Of a stretch of DNA of 64,000 nucleotides, positions 26,612 through 34,910 are shown one piece after another. The stretch comes from Paenibacillus sp. MAEPY2 (lineage in GTDB: Bacteria; Bacillota; Bacilli; Paenibacillales; Paenibacillaceae). The first letter of the stretch is position 1. Each line of letters opens with the position of its first letter. The notes under the pieces were generated by a model, which was not told the origin of the DNA, did no database searches, and saw only the letters and a program-made list of their open reading frames with translations. The translations under genes and the position numbers were made by a program. The stretch spans positions 47,219 through 111,218 of the forward strand of contig NZ_AWUK01000047.1 in the NCBI RefSeq assembly GCF_000499205.1, given 5' to 3'.

Positions 26612-29152
26612 ATGCCCGAATCGAAGTCCAGGAAAGAAAATAATATGCTTAACCGTACATTGCTCAATCAGGGTACGTACACCAATGATCCAATTGATTT
26701 AAACAATTGCGACAAAGAACCCATTCATATCCCCGGCTTCATTCAACCTCATGGTGTGCTCTTGGCTGTGACCACCAACAATATCCCTACAATTGTACAA
26801 TGCAGCCAAAATACAGAAGAACATCTCGGTCTTACTGTGCAGGAAGTCATTGGTTTGCCCCTTGAGCATCTGATTGGCAAGGATAATATCAGACAGGTGC
26901 TGGCATGCAACTTCAGTGCATCTGTAACATCAGACCTGCAATATATGGATCTCACGATTAACGTATCTGGAAAGGCTAAGGTCTTCACTTCTGTCATTCA
27001 TGAAAGTGAAGGCTTGTTGATTCTGGAGCTGGAGCCTTCTTATGAAAAAGGGAACATGGAAGGTAATGATTTTGAGTGGATTTCCAGATTCTTCAGCCGC
27101 ATCAAAAGTACGGACAATCGGGTGGAAGCGAGTCAGATTGCAGCAGAACAAGTGAAAGACATGCTCGGCTATGACCGGGTCATGATCTATGAATTTGACG
27201 AACAATGGAACGGGAAGGTCATCGCAGAAGCACGCGAGGAAGAACTCGAACCATTTCTCGGACACCACTACCCTGCGTCAGATATTCCCAAACAGGCGCG
27301 CGTGCTGTACCTTCGCAATTGGTTGCGCACCATTGTGAACGTGAATTATCAGCCTGTGGAGATTGTTCCCCTGCTGCAACCTTTGACGGGCAAACCGCTT
27401 AATCTGAGCTTGTCGGTTCTGCGCAGTGTATCCCCGCTGCATATTGAGTATTTGCAAAACATGGGGGTAGGCGCGACCGTAACCATTTCCCTGATTCATG
27501 ACAATCAACTGTGGGGTCTGATTACATGTCATCATAATTCAGCCAGATATATACCTCATCGTGTTCGGAACTTGTGTAACTTCCTGGGCTCCTTCTTCTC
27601 GAGTGAATTGTTTCAACGTCAGCAGTTAGATGAATATCAGGCTGAGATCAGGTCACGTGAAGCAGCTACCCAAGTTGCAAATATCTTTATTGGGAATACA
27701 AGTCCAGCGAGAATTATTGAAGAGCTGCAGGGTGAAGAGCAGACCTTACTGAGCCTGATGGATGCTTCGGGAGCTGCGATCTGCTATCAGGACAAGCTGT
27801 TGTTATATGGCGATACGCCAGCAAGAGAGCAAGTTCGTGAACTGGCGGCATGGTTGGCAGGCAAGTCGGAAGATTATAGTTATCACACCTCCAAACTCAG
27901 TTTGGAGTATGATCCTGCTAAAGCCTACAAGGAAAAAGCATCAGGTATTGTGTATGTTGCCATATCCCCTGGGCAGCATCACTATATCATCTGGTTCCGT
28001 CCTGAAGTGGTTCAGCTTGTAGATTGGGCAGGGGATCCGGCCAAAGCAGTGATCAAAACCGATGATGGGATGCGCTTGTCTCCCCGGAAATCCTTCGAAA
28101 AATGGAGAGAGGTCGTTCAGTCTACTTCTTACCCATGGACAACGAAGGAACTGAATGTGCTGCCATTGCTCAAAAGCATTGTGCGCCGTCAAACGGAGAA
28201 CCAGCTGGCTCAGGCGGAGGAGCAATCTTTACAGAATGCACGTGTTTTGCGGCAAAATGAGCAGCGCTACTTGCAGTTGATGGAGTTTTCCTCGGTGGCC
28301 TTTTTTACGTTGACGGATGGATTCATTATTTATTGCAATAACAGGGCAGCTGAACTGCTTGGCTATGAAAACTCCAAAAATCTCATCGGCAAGGAATTTA
28401 GAGGGTTTGTGCCTGACAAGACAAGAATGATTTTGCAGCAAAATCTGGAGGAACTGAAGCTCAATAATACTCGTTTGTTTACCAACAAGACGTACTTCAC
28501 CACAGCAACCGGCACGTCTTTGCTGCTAGAGATTACACTGGCTTCTGTTACGCATGCAGGCAAACCTTCAGTGATGGTCCTTCTGAACAGTGGAACCTCC
28601 CATCATGATCAGGATCATTATACGGAGACAACCAGTCAGCTCCAGAACTATCTCAACACAGATTCGTTAACAGACATGCCGCTTCAGACGATATTCAAAT
28701 CCCGGCTTCAGGATGATTGGGATGAATGTTTGCAGGAGAAATGCAGTTTGGGTCTATTTATTATCGATATCGATGATTTCCGTTCATATAATGCATCTTA
28801 TGGACTTCAAGGCGGCGATCTGTGCCTGCAATGGATAGGAGATGTACTTACGGTTGTTAGTGAACAAAATAATGCCGTCATTTCACGTCTTGGGGGAGGA
28901 ACCTTCATGTTGAAACTGAAGAGTGCGACATCAGAACGTTCAGCGGAGCTTGCCGAAGAAATTAGACAACATGTGCTTGCACTTCAAATTCAGAGGGATC
29001 TGTCCAGTCCAAGTGAAGTAGTCACTGTTAGCGTAGGCGGTGCGGTAATGGTTCCCGAAGAGACGCTAATGATGTCGGATCTAATTGAAAAAGCCAGTCA
29101 GGCCCTTGCTCAAGCCAAAAGTGGCGGGAAAAATCGGGCTATCGTGGTTTGA
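26612..29152 (+). CDS. Bacteriophytochrome with PAS and degenerate GGDEF output
   Basis: 846 residues. PAS (~25-125) carries the biliverdin cysteine in NNCDKEPIHIPGFIQPHG (Cys33); GAF (~135-315) has PASDIPKQAR and SPLHIEYLQNMGV; PHY (~320-510) has the tongue motif PRKSF. This is a full photosensory core for red/far-red light. A second PAS (~545-655) and a GGDEF-type domain (~675-846) follow. The metal Asp region FIIDIDDF and later GD motif are kept, but the signature reads GGGTF (761-765) instead of GGDEF, so cyclic-di-GMP synthesis is unlikely. Start ATG 26612 has GAGGGGAT upstream; ATG 26645 behind AGGAAAG is an alternative. Confidence 0.92.
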   Translation: MPESKSRKENNMLNRTLLNQGTYTNDPIDLNNCDKEPIHIPGFIQPHGVLLAVTTNNIPTIVQCSQNTEEHLGLTVQEVIGLPLEHLIGKDNIRQVLACNFSASVTSDLQYMDLTINVSGKAKVFTSVIHESEGLLILELEPSYEKGNMEGNDFEWISRFFSRIKSTDNRVEASQIAAEQVKDMLGYDRVMIYEFDEQWNGKVIAEAREEELEPFLGHHYPASDIPKQARVLYLRNWLRTIVNVNYQPVEIVPLLQPLTGKPLNLSLSVLRSVSPLHIEYLQNMGVGATVTISLIHDNQLWGLITCHHNSARYIPHRVRNLCNFLGSFFSSELFQRQQLDEYQAEIRSREAATQVANIFIGNTSPARIIEELQGEEQTLLSLMDASGAAICYQDKLLLYGDTPAREQVRELAAWLAGKSEDYSYHTSKLSLEYDPAKAYKEKASGIVYVAISPGQHHYIIWFRPEVVQLVDWAGDPAKAVIKTDDGMRLSPRKSFEKWREVVQSTSYPWTTKELNVLPLLKSIVRRQTENQLAQAEEQSLQNARVLRQNEQRYLQLMEFSSVAFFTLTDGFIIYCNNRAAELLGYENSKNLIGKEFRGFVPDKTRMILQQNLEELKLNNTRLFTNKTYFTTATGTSLLLEITLASVTHAGKPSVMVLLNSGTSHHDQDHYTETTSQLQNYLNTDSLTDMPLQTIFKSRLQDDWDECLQEKCSLGLFIIDIDDFRSYNASYGLQGGDLCLQWIGDVLTVVSEQNNAVISRLGGGTFMLKLKSATSERSAELAEEIRQHVLALQIQRDLSSPSEVVTVSVGGAVMVPEETLMMSDLIEKASQALAQAKSGGKNRAIVV

Positions 29153-29213
29153 CACGAAGTTGTACCAGGTCTTGCTGTAAAGAATACAGGTAAATGGTAA
29201 AGAGGGAAGGGAT

Positions 29214-29252
29214 TTAAACTGGATATCAGTTTGAATGTCTTTCTTTTTTTCT
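29214..29252 (+). terminator. Probable terminator after the phytochrome gene
   Basis: AAACTG and CAGTTT form a short stem around a 5-base loop, followed by TCTTTCTTTTTTTCT. The stem is short. Confidence 0.5.
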
Positions 29253-29298
29253 GCTCAAAAGGAAAGTATTATTTTCATCACCGCAGGCACAGGACAAG

Positions 29299-29307
29299 TG
29301 TTATAAT
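29299..29307 (+). promoter_or_regulatory. Extended -10 promoter of the TerB cassette
   Basis: TGTTATAAT is an extended -10 (TGnTATAAT) 44 bases before the first gene. No convincing -35 is seen at the normal distance. Confidence 0.5.
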
Positions 29308-29350
29308 GTTCAATATGGATACACTTGTTCGCATTCACACGTAGAGGACG

Positions 29351-31012
29351 GTGAAACGGAATTCAATGAAAGAGGATTCAAGACAACTGGAATTTATGGA
29401 GATAGATCTGAGTGAAGAGCCCATCACAGCGGCAATCCCGGTTCCTGATCGTTCAACGATTGTCCGTGCTGATTTTGATATAAGATTGCCTGGCGGCATA
29501 TTGTCTTCGGAAAAAAGGTTTGTCGAGGAAGCAAGGCAGCTCATGGAGGTGAAAGGCGAGCAGGCTCGCTGGATTCCATTCATGAGTTATTGGCCGACCT
29601 ATGGTGTAATGAACGAACCTCAGCGAAAGTGGTATATGTATTGGAGGACGGAAGTCCGGCAAGGACGTTTCCCTGATACGGATCTGTCCTATCTGTTTGT
29701 TCATATTTATGAACTGATTAACGGAATTGGTTGGCAGGAACCCCAGGAAGGTTACAACCAATTAAAACAGCTATGGATGAACTATCGTGAACGGCTCCCA
29801 CAGTTGGATGTATACATGCAGGAGTGGATCATTGATTATGGCTTGGTACACGAGTTGAACATGTCAATATCCGAGATGGTGGAGCTTTCGAGCGGGTATT
29901 TGCCACCGGAGATTCTGGACATGGAGTTGAAGCAGCTGTTAAACGGCAATGTATCAGATATCTCATTGAAGCTGTTACAGAGATATTATGACTATGACAT
30001 TACGCTTAGCAAATTTTACAGGGATGGCGGCAAGCAAGTTCTGGAACAATACATTCCCCGAGTTATGGCTTTGGTGGATACCTATCTGCTGCGTACACGC
30101 AAGGCAGGCATACTGGATCAGTTTCAGCTGAATCGTGAAAGGACTATGGAACGCACGCTGTTTCGAAAAGCCGTATATGACGACTTGATTTATGGAAAAT
30201 CGGTTCGAATGTCATATGTTCCGATTGGAGAGCATGCAGATTTTGTCCAGTTTGTAACCCGGGTTTTTCGATGCACGGAAAATAAATGCCGTGAACTGCT
30301 CGGTTTCAGAGGGCGGCTCCGCGGAAAGACCCTTGAACTTGAGCTTGCGGACGTGATTGAACGTTACCTGGACAAGGTCTTTGCAATCGAGCAAATGCCA
30401 GAAGTAGAGCAACCGATAGTCCGAATTGATACAGAGAAACTTGCTTCGCTGCAGCAGGAAAGCGAATATGTGCGGAGAGCGCTCATGATTGAGGAAGAGC
30501 ATGTGACTGATAGGGATACAAACCATGCGACCGATGTGAGTAACAGATTAGATGGGTTGGGAACCTTGGCAGAGAATGAACCGAATACGGGCAGTCGAGA
30601 CCCTATGATCATTCAGAACTCAGTTGATAAAGCTGAAGACGAAGATGCTAACCAATCTAACCAACTGGAGGCTGACGTTGAGAAGACGATTAATTCTGAC
30701 CGAAGACAAGGAAGCGGAGATTCAGAGTCATTAACCCTTCAATGGGAAGAAACCGTTTCAGCTAATCTGGATGAAGAATGGAAAGTATTCTCGGAGCAGC
30801 TTTCTCCAAGGCATGTAAGGACAATTCATGCCCTGCTTGGAGATAATCCGGATACGGAGCTGATGCAAGTGGCAGAACAATACGGTACGATGCCTGCACT
30901 CCTGTTGGATGAAATTAATGATATAGCCATGGAAACGATTGGTGACCTTTTGATTGAAGGCGATCGCATGGTATCGGATTATATGAATGTGTTTGAACAT
31001 GTGAAGAGGTGA
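29351..31012 (+). CDS. TerB-N/TerB-C domain protein of a three-gene DNA-processing cassette
   Basis: 553 residues. The TerB_N domain (PF13208) is clear at about residues 70-200: FMSYWPTYGVMNEPQRKWYMYWR, then TDLSYLFVHIYELING. A middle helical region follows, then a low-complexity acidic stretch (~385-465, many Asp/Glu/Asn) and a TerB_C-type domain (~465-553, LSPRHVRTIHALL, IGDLLIEGDRMVSDY). TerB-family domains were first linked to tellurite resistance; in this architecture they accompany ATPases and helicases proposed to process nucleic acid. GTG 29351 or ATG 29366 may be the start; neither has an ideal ribosome site. The ATPase gene begins eight bases after its stop. Confidence 0.8.
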   Translation: MKRNSMKEDSRQLEFMEIDLSEEPITAAIPVPDRSTIVRADFDIRLPGGILSSEKRFVEEARQLMEVKGEQARWIPFMSYWPTYGVMNEPQRKWYMYWRTEVRQGRFPDTDLSYLFVHIYELINGIGWQEPQEGYNQLKQLWMNYRERLPQLDVYMQEWIIDYGLVHELNMSISEMVELSSGYLPPEILDMELKQLLNGNVSDISLKLLQRYYDYDITLSKFYRDGGKQVLEQYIPRVMALVDTYLLRTRKAGILDQFQLNRERTMERTLFRKAVYDDLIYGKSVRMSYVPIGEHADFVQFVTRVFRCTENKCRELLGFRGRLRGKTLELELADVIERYLDKVFAIEQMPEVEQPIVRIDTEKLASLQQESEYVRRALMIEEEHVTDRDTNHATDVSNRLDGLGTLAENEPNTGSRDPMIIQNSVDKAEDEDANQSNQLEADVEKTINSDRRQGSGDSESLTLQWEETVSANLDEEWKVFSEQLSPRHVRTIHALLGDNPDTELMQVAEQYGTMPALLLDEINDIAMETIGDLLIEGDRMVSDYMNVFEHVKR

Positions 31013-31019
31013 TTGGGCA

Positions 31020-32363
31020 GTGACAGAACTTAAAATACCAAAGCGGCTGACTACCGCACTAGTAAATTCGTTGACAGCGGGCGTTGTGCCACGAATCGGA
31101 CTGGAGCAGATTGCTGTTGGCCGGAAGTCTGAAGTGGACGCGATCTTGCGGGATATGGACAATATTGCAGAAGGCGGGGCAGCCTTTAAGCTGATTACAG
31201 GAAGGTACGGGAGCGGGAAAAGCTTTCTGTTGCAGATGATTCGTAACTATGCGATGGACCGGGAATTCGTTGTGGCGGACGCCGACTTGTCACCTGAGCG
31301 CAGACTGGTGGGAACCAAAGGTCAGGGGCTTGCAACCTATCGTGAGCTGATGACTCGTCTGTCCACTCGTACACGCCCGGATGGCGGGGCACTGGAATCA
31401 ATATTGCAGAAGTGGATCGCAGGTCTTCAGCAGCAAGCGATGCAGAGCCAGGGCTTGCGCCCGGATGATCCCGCACTTCCCGCTGAAGTGGAAAAGCAGA
31501 TCTATGCGGTGACGAACGAAATGCAGAATTTGGTGCATGGATTCGATTTTGCCAAGGTGCTGGCTTCGTACTGGAACGGGTATAAATTGGCGGATGATGA
31601 CCGCAAACAGGCGGCACTTCGTTGGTTAAGAGGGGAATTTTCGACGAAGACAGAAGCCAAAAAAGAGCTGGCTGTCGGCGTCATCATTGACGATGATAAC
31701 TGGTATGACTACTTCAAATTGTGGTCCGAATTTACGGCACGGATCGGATATAAAGGACTACTGCTGTTCATTGATGAAGCGGTAAATCTGTACAAAATTA
31801 CAAACAGCATTTCCCGGCAAAGCAACTATGAGAAGCTGCTTACCATGTTCAATGATACGATGCAGGGCAAAGCAGAACACCTTGGCATTTTTGTAGGCGG
31901 CACACCACAATTTGTGGAGGATGAACGGCGAGGACTTTTCAGTTACGAAGCACTTCGTTCCAGACTCATTGATGGCCGCTATGCAGCAAGGGAATATGCG
32001 AATTATACCGGACCGATCCTGAAACTATCAATGTTGTCCCATGAAGAGATTTTGATACTGCTGCAGAAGCTGCGTCAGATTCATGCCCTGCATTTTGGAT
32101 ACAGTGCAAGTCTGACGGATGAGGATTTAGTTGATTTTATGCAAACAGCCGTGAACCGACTCGGCGCGGATGAGCTACTGACCACACGTGAAGTGGTACG
32201 GGACTTTATGGATGTGCTGCATACGCTCCATCAGAATCCCCAAGTGACCTATACTCAATTGCTTGGTGAGCGAGCAGCCAAACCACCGGAAGCAGGCAAA
32301 GGAACAGATTCATCATCATCTGCCGATGATCTGGATGATTTTCTGGCGGAGTTTGAATTATGA
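31020..32363 (+). CDS. BREX-type P-loop ATPase (DUF2791) of the TerB cassette
   Basis: 447 residues from GTG 31020; AGGTGA overlaps the preceding stop and lies seven bases upstream. Walker A is GRYGSGKS (61-68), Walker B is LLLFIDE (247-253), and an Arg-finger-like region GRYAAREYANYTGP follows. The N-terminus RLTTALVNSLTAGVVPRIGLEQIAVGR and the overall layout match the BREX system ATP-binding domain family (PF10923), related to BrxC/PglY. No other BREX gene (pglZ, brxL, methylase) is near. The final GTDSSSSADDLDDFLAEFEL tail is acidic. It overlaps the helicase start by four bases, so translation is coupled. Confidence 0.85.
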   Translation: MTELKIPKRLTTALVNSLTAGVVPRIGLEQIAVGRKSEVDAILRDMDNIAEGGAAFKLITGRYGSGKSFLLQMIRNYAMDREFVVADADLSPERRLVGTKGQGLATYRELMTRLSTRTRPDGGALESILQKWIAGLQQQAMQSQGLRPDDPALPAEVEKQIYAVTNEMQNLVHGFDFAKVLASYWNGYKLADDDRKQAALRWLRGEFSTKTEAKKELAVGVIIDDDNWYDYFKLWSEFTARIGYKGLLLFIDEAVNLYKITNSISRQSNYEKLLTMFNDTMQGKAEHLGIFVGGTPQFVEDERRGLFSYEALRSRLIDGRYAAREYANYTGPILKLSMLSHEEILILLQKLRQIHALHFGYSASLTDEDLVDFMQTAVNRLGADELLTTREVVRDFMDVLHTLHQNPQVTYTQLLGERAAKPPEAGKGTDSSSSADDLDDFLAEFEL

Positions 32364-34573
32364 GTGAGAACCCTTTCTATCGACTGGCTCCTTTTGTACA
32401 GGAATTTATTTATAAAAAAAGATGGGAATCGCTTCGGCCTGCCCAGATTGAAGCTTGTAATATTTGCTTTCAAACTCCGCATCATATGCTGATTGCGGCA
32501 GGCACAGCCTCCGGCAAGACGGAGGCGGCTTTTTTTCCTGCGCTGACCGAGCTGCATGAACGGCCCTCCAAATCCGTCGGTATCTTGTACATCGGGCCGC
32601 TTAAGGCACTGATTAATGACCAATTCGAGCGACTAAAGGACCTGTTGTCCGAGGGGAATATTCCGGTATGGCATTGGCATGGGGATGTACCTCAGGCAGA
32701 GAAAACGCGTCTTATGCGAAGTCCCTCTGGTGTGCTTCAGATTACCCCTGAATCGCTGGAAGGTTTGCTGATGAATCGTCCCAATGCCATTCCAGCTCTG
32801 TTTCATGATCTGCGGTATGTCATTATTGATGAGGTTCATGCTTTCATGGGGGCGGATCGAGGCATTCAGGTATTGAGTGAACTGGCCCGAATTGAGCGTA
32901 TGGCAGGATGTAAACCGCGAAGAGTGGGACTGTCTGCGACACTGAGTGATTATGATGCAGCTACCGCCTGGCTTGCTGCCGGAACAGGGCAGGGTGTCGA
33001 TGTGGTCGCTTCTCCCGGTGGTCGCAAGCTGCGTCTGCGGGTAGAGCATTTTTCGTTTCCTGATGCGCGGGATGAAGAACAGGCGGAGCATCTGCATAAT
33101 GCACGTAAAGTCTATTACGACTTCATCTATGAAAGTACACATCGTAAAAAAGCGTTAATTTTCACCAACAGCCGAACGGATGCCGAAGTCACCATACTTG
33201 AGATGCGACGTGTCGCCGCACGGAGACAGGAGCGGGATGTATTCCATGTTCATCATGGAAGCATCTCCGCTATGCTGCGAGAAGAAACAGAGGCTGCCTT
33301 GCGAACTGGTTCAGGGCCAGCAGTAGCTGCGGCTACTGTAACACTGGAACTGGGTATAGACCTTGGTGAACTGGAGCGGGTTGTGCAGCTTGGCGCGCCT
33401 TATAGTGCATCAAGCTTTGTTCAGCGTCTTGGACGATCAGGCAGGCGGGAGGATATGGCTTCCGAGATGCTTTTTGTATGTCCGGAAGAAGAGGATGAGG
33501 AAGCTCAATTGCCCGCTCGTATGCCATGGACACTGATGCGGGCCATTGCTGTTATTGAATTGTATGTGAAGACCAAATGGGTTGAACCGCTTGAAGCTCG
33601 TAAAATGCCGATGGGTGTGCTCTATCATCAGACGATGAGCATGCTGAAAAGCATGGGGGAGGCTGAACCGAAAGAATTGGCTGAAGCCATGCTTTCGCTC
33701 GCACCATTCGCGCACATTCGTGCAGAGCAATATCAGCTTTTTCTAAATTATCTGATTGAGACTGATCATCTGCAGTGGACGGAAGATCGGACATTAATCA
33801 TCGGGCTTACGGGTGAGAAAACCGTGAATAACTATCGCTTTTACGCGGTGTTCAAAGATGATGAAGAGCACAAAGTGCTGAACGGTTCCGAAGAGATAGG
33901 CTCCATTACAACGGTGCCACCCCCAGGTTATTGCTTCTCGCTTGCAGGCAAACTGTGGAAAGTGGAAGAGGTGGACCACAAGCATAAATCCGTGTATGTG
34001 AAGGCGGCCAAAGGCAAGGTGGATACGTTATGGCTTGGTGCAGGTGGGGACATTCATACGACAGTCGTCCAGAAAATGCGTGAAGTACTGTCAGACACAG
34101 TGATATATCCCTATCTTTCCCCTCAAGCGGTAAATCGCTTGGAACGTGCTCGTCGACTTGCACGTGAAAGTGGATTACTGAAACAGGTGGTCATCCCAGC
34201 TGGTGGAGATTCCCTGTATGTATTGCCCTGGGTGGGAAGCAAGTCTTTCCGCACACTGGAGCGTTTAATGAAGCACAACTTGTCTGACAAGCTTGCCTTG
34301 CGTTCTGTTGTACCGATGGAGCCTTATTATTTTGTCGTGTCAGGCAAGGTGGATGGTCGCACACTTTTGGCCGAGATCATGAGCGAATGTCGAACAGCCG
34401 AAGACGCATCTGCGTTGCTTTCAGAAGATGAAGCACCGTATCTTGGTAAATATGATGAATTCGTGGCTCCTCCTTTGATCCGAGAGGCTTTTTCAGTGGA
34501 TGGATTGGATTTAAATGGACTCAAAGAAGGATTGCAGCAAACGTTAACATGGGATTCTTCTTCTGCGAAATGA
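32360..34573 (+). CDS. DEAD/DEAH-box helicase, Lhr-like, of the TerB cassette
   Basis: 737 residues, starting by an ATGA overlap with the ATPase stop. Superfamily 2 motifs are complete: motif I AAGTASGKTEA (~47-56), Ia YIGPLKALI, II IIDEVH (155-160), III LSATLSD (191-197), IV LIFTNSRTDAE, V ATVTLELGIDLG, VI RLGRSGRR. The C-terminal half (~390-737) has an Lhr-like extension with no motif I recognise. It probably unwinds DNA or RNA in concert with the TerB and ATPase proteins. No nuclease motif is visible in any of the three genes. Confidence 0.88.
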   Translation: MSENPFYRLAPFVQEFIYKKRWESLRPAQIEACNICFQTPHHMLIAAGTASGKTEAAFFPALTELHERPSKSVGILYIGPLKALINDQFERLKDLLSEGNIPVWHWHGDVPQAEKTRLMRSPSGVLQITPESLEGLLMNRPNAIPALFHDLRYVIIDEVHAFMGADRGIQVLSELARIERMAGCKPRRVGLSATLSDYDAATAWLAAGTGQGVDVVASPGGRKLRLRVEHFSFPDARDEEQAEHLHNARKVYYDFIYESTHRKKALIFTNSRTDAEVTILEMRRVAARRQERDVFHVHHGSISAMLREETEAALRTGSGPAVAAATVTLELGIDLGELERVVQLGAPYSASSFVQRLGRSGRREDMASEMLFVCPEEEDEEAQLPARMPWTLMRAIAVIELYVKTKWVEPLEARKMPMGVLYHQTMSMLKSMGEAEPKELAEAMLSLAPFAHIRAEQYQLFLNYLIETDHLQWTEDRTLIIGLTGEKTVNNYRFYAVFKDDEEHKVLNGSEEIGSITTVPPPGYCFSLAGKLWKVEEVDHKHKSVYVKAAKGKVDTLWLGAGGDIHTTVVQKMREVLSDTVIYPYLSPQAVNRLERARRLARESGLLKQVVIPAGGDSLYVLPWVGSKSFRTLERLMKHNLSDKLALRSVVPMEPYYFVVSGKVDGRTLLAEIMSECRTAEDASALLSEDEAPYLGKYDEFVAPPLIREAFSVDGLDLNGLKEGLQQTLTWDSSSAK

Positions 34574-34635
34574 CGTAATTACGCAATTCATTTAGTTTGA
34601 ATTTGAATTAGAAAAATTTAAATTGTGAATCAGGG

Positions 34636-34664
34636 TTGACACCCCCTCACCTGCCATGTAATAT
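34636..34664 (+). promoter_or_regulatory. Promoter of the riboswitch-EamA unit
   Basis: TTGACA at 34636-34641, 17-base spacer, TAATAT at 34659-34664; start of transcription is expected near 34671, about 40 bases before the aptamer. Confidence 0.75.
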
Positions 34665-34708
34665 ATGAAAAGTCGTCACATACGAATCGCAAACAACAAA
34701 TGCATATT

Positions 34709-34831
34709 TCATCTCGTATAACCTCGCAGGCCGAAAGTGTACACAGGGCGAGGGTCTCTACAGGAAGCCTATACTTCCTAACTACGATGCCAGGGAATCA
34801 TTGTATCCCTTGCTCGTAGTTAGGATTTTTT
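34709..34831 (+). ncRNA. Purine-type riboswitch variant with overlapping terminator
   Basis: P1 is TCGTA (34714-34718) with TACGA (34783-34787). J1/2 is TAA. P2 is CCTCGC (34722-34727) with GCGAGG (34748-34753), enclosing a 20-base loop. J2/3 is GTCTCTA, P3 is AGGAAG (34762-34767) with CTTCCT (34774-34779) around CCTATA, and J3/1 is AAC. The TATAA, GTCTCTAC and ACTACGA elements match the guanine/adenine class, with C at the ligand-pairing position (34782), as in guanine-type switches. TCCTAACTACGA (34776-34787) also pairs perfectly with 34814-34825, followed by TTTTTT, a terminator that overlaps P3 and P1. Ligand binding should therefore prevent termination. The long P2 loop and an unpaired C34761/A34780 next to P3 are not standard. 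Confidence 0.75.
34776..34831 (+). terminator. Riboswitch expression-platform terminator
   Basis: A twelve-base perfect stem (34776-34787 with 34814-34825), an inner GGGA/TCCC hairpin and six T. Its 5-prime arm is shared with P3 and P1 of the aptamer. Confidence 0.85.
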
Positions 34832-34910
34832 GCATTTGTTTGGAGTCTGTGACCTTGGCATGGATCAAACATGCGGACGCATTTTTCGATCATCAGGAGG
34901 TTTATCTAAC

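Noticed and set aside
29351..34573. A BREX or Pgl phage-defence locus
   Set aside because: Only one gene is BREX-like; pglZ, brxL, brxX-type methylase and brxA/B are absent, so calling it BREX would be wrong.
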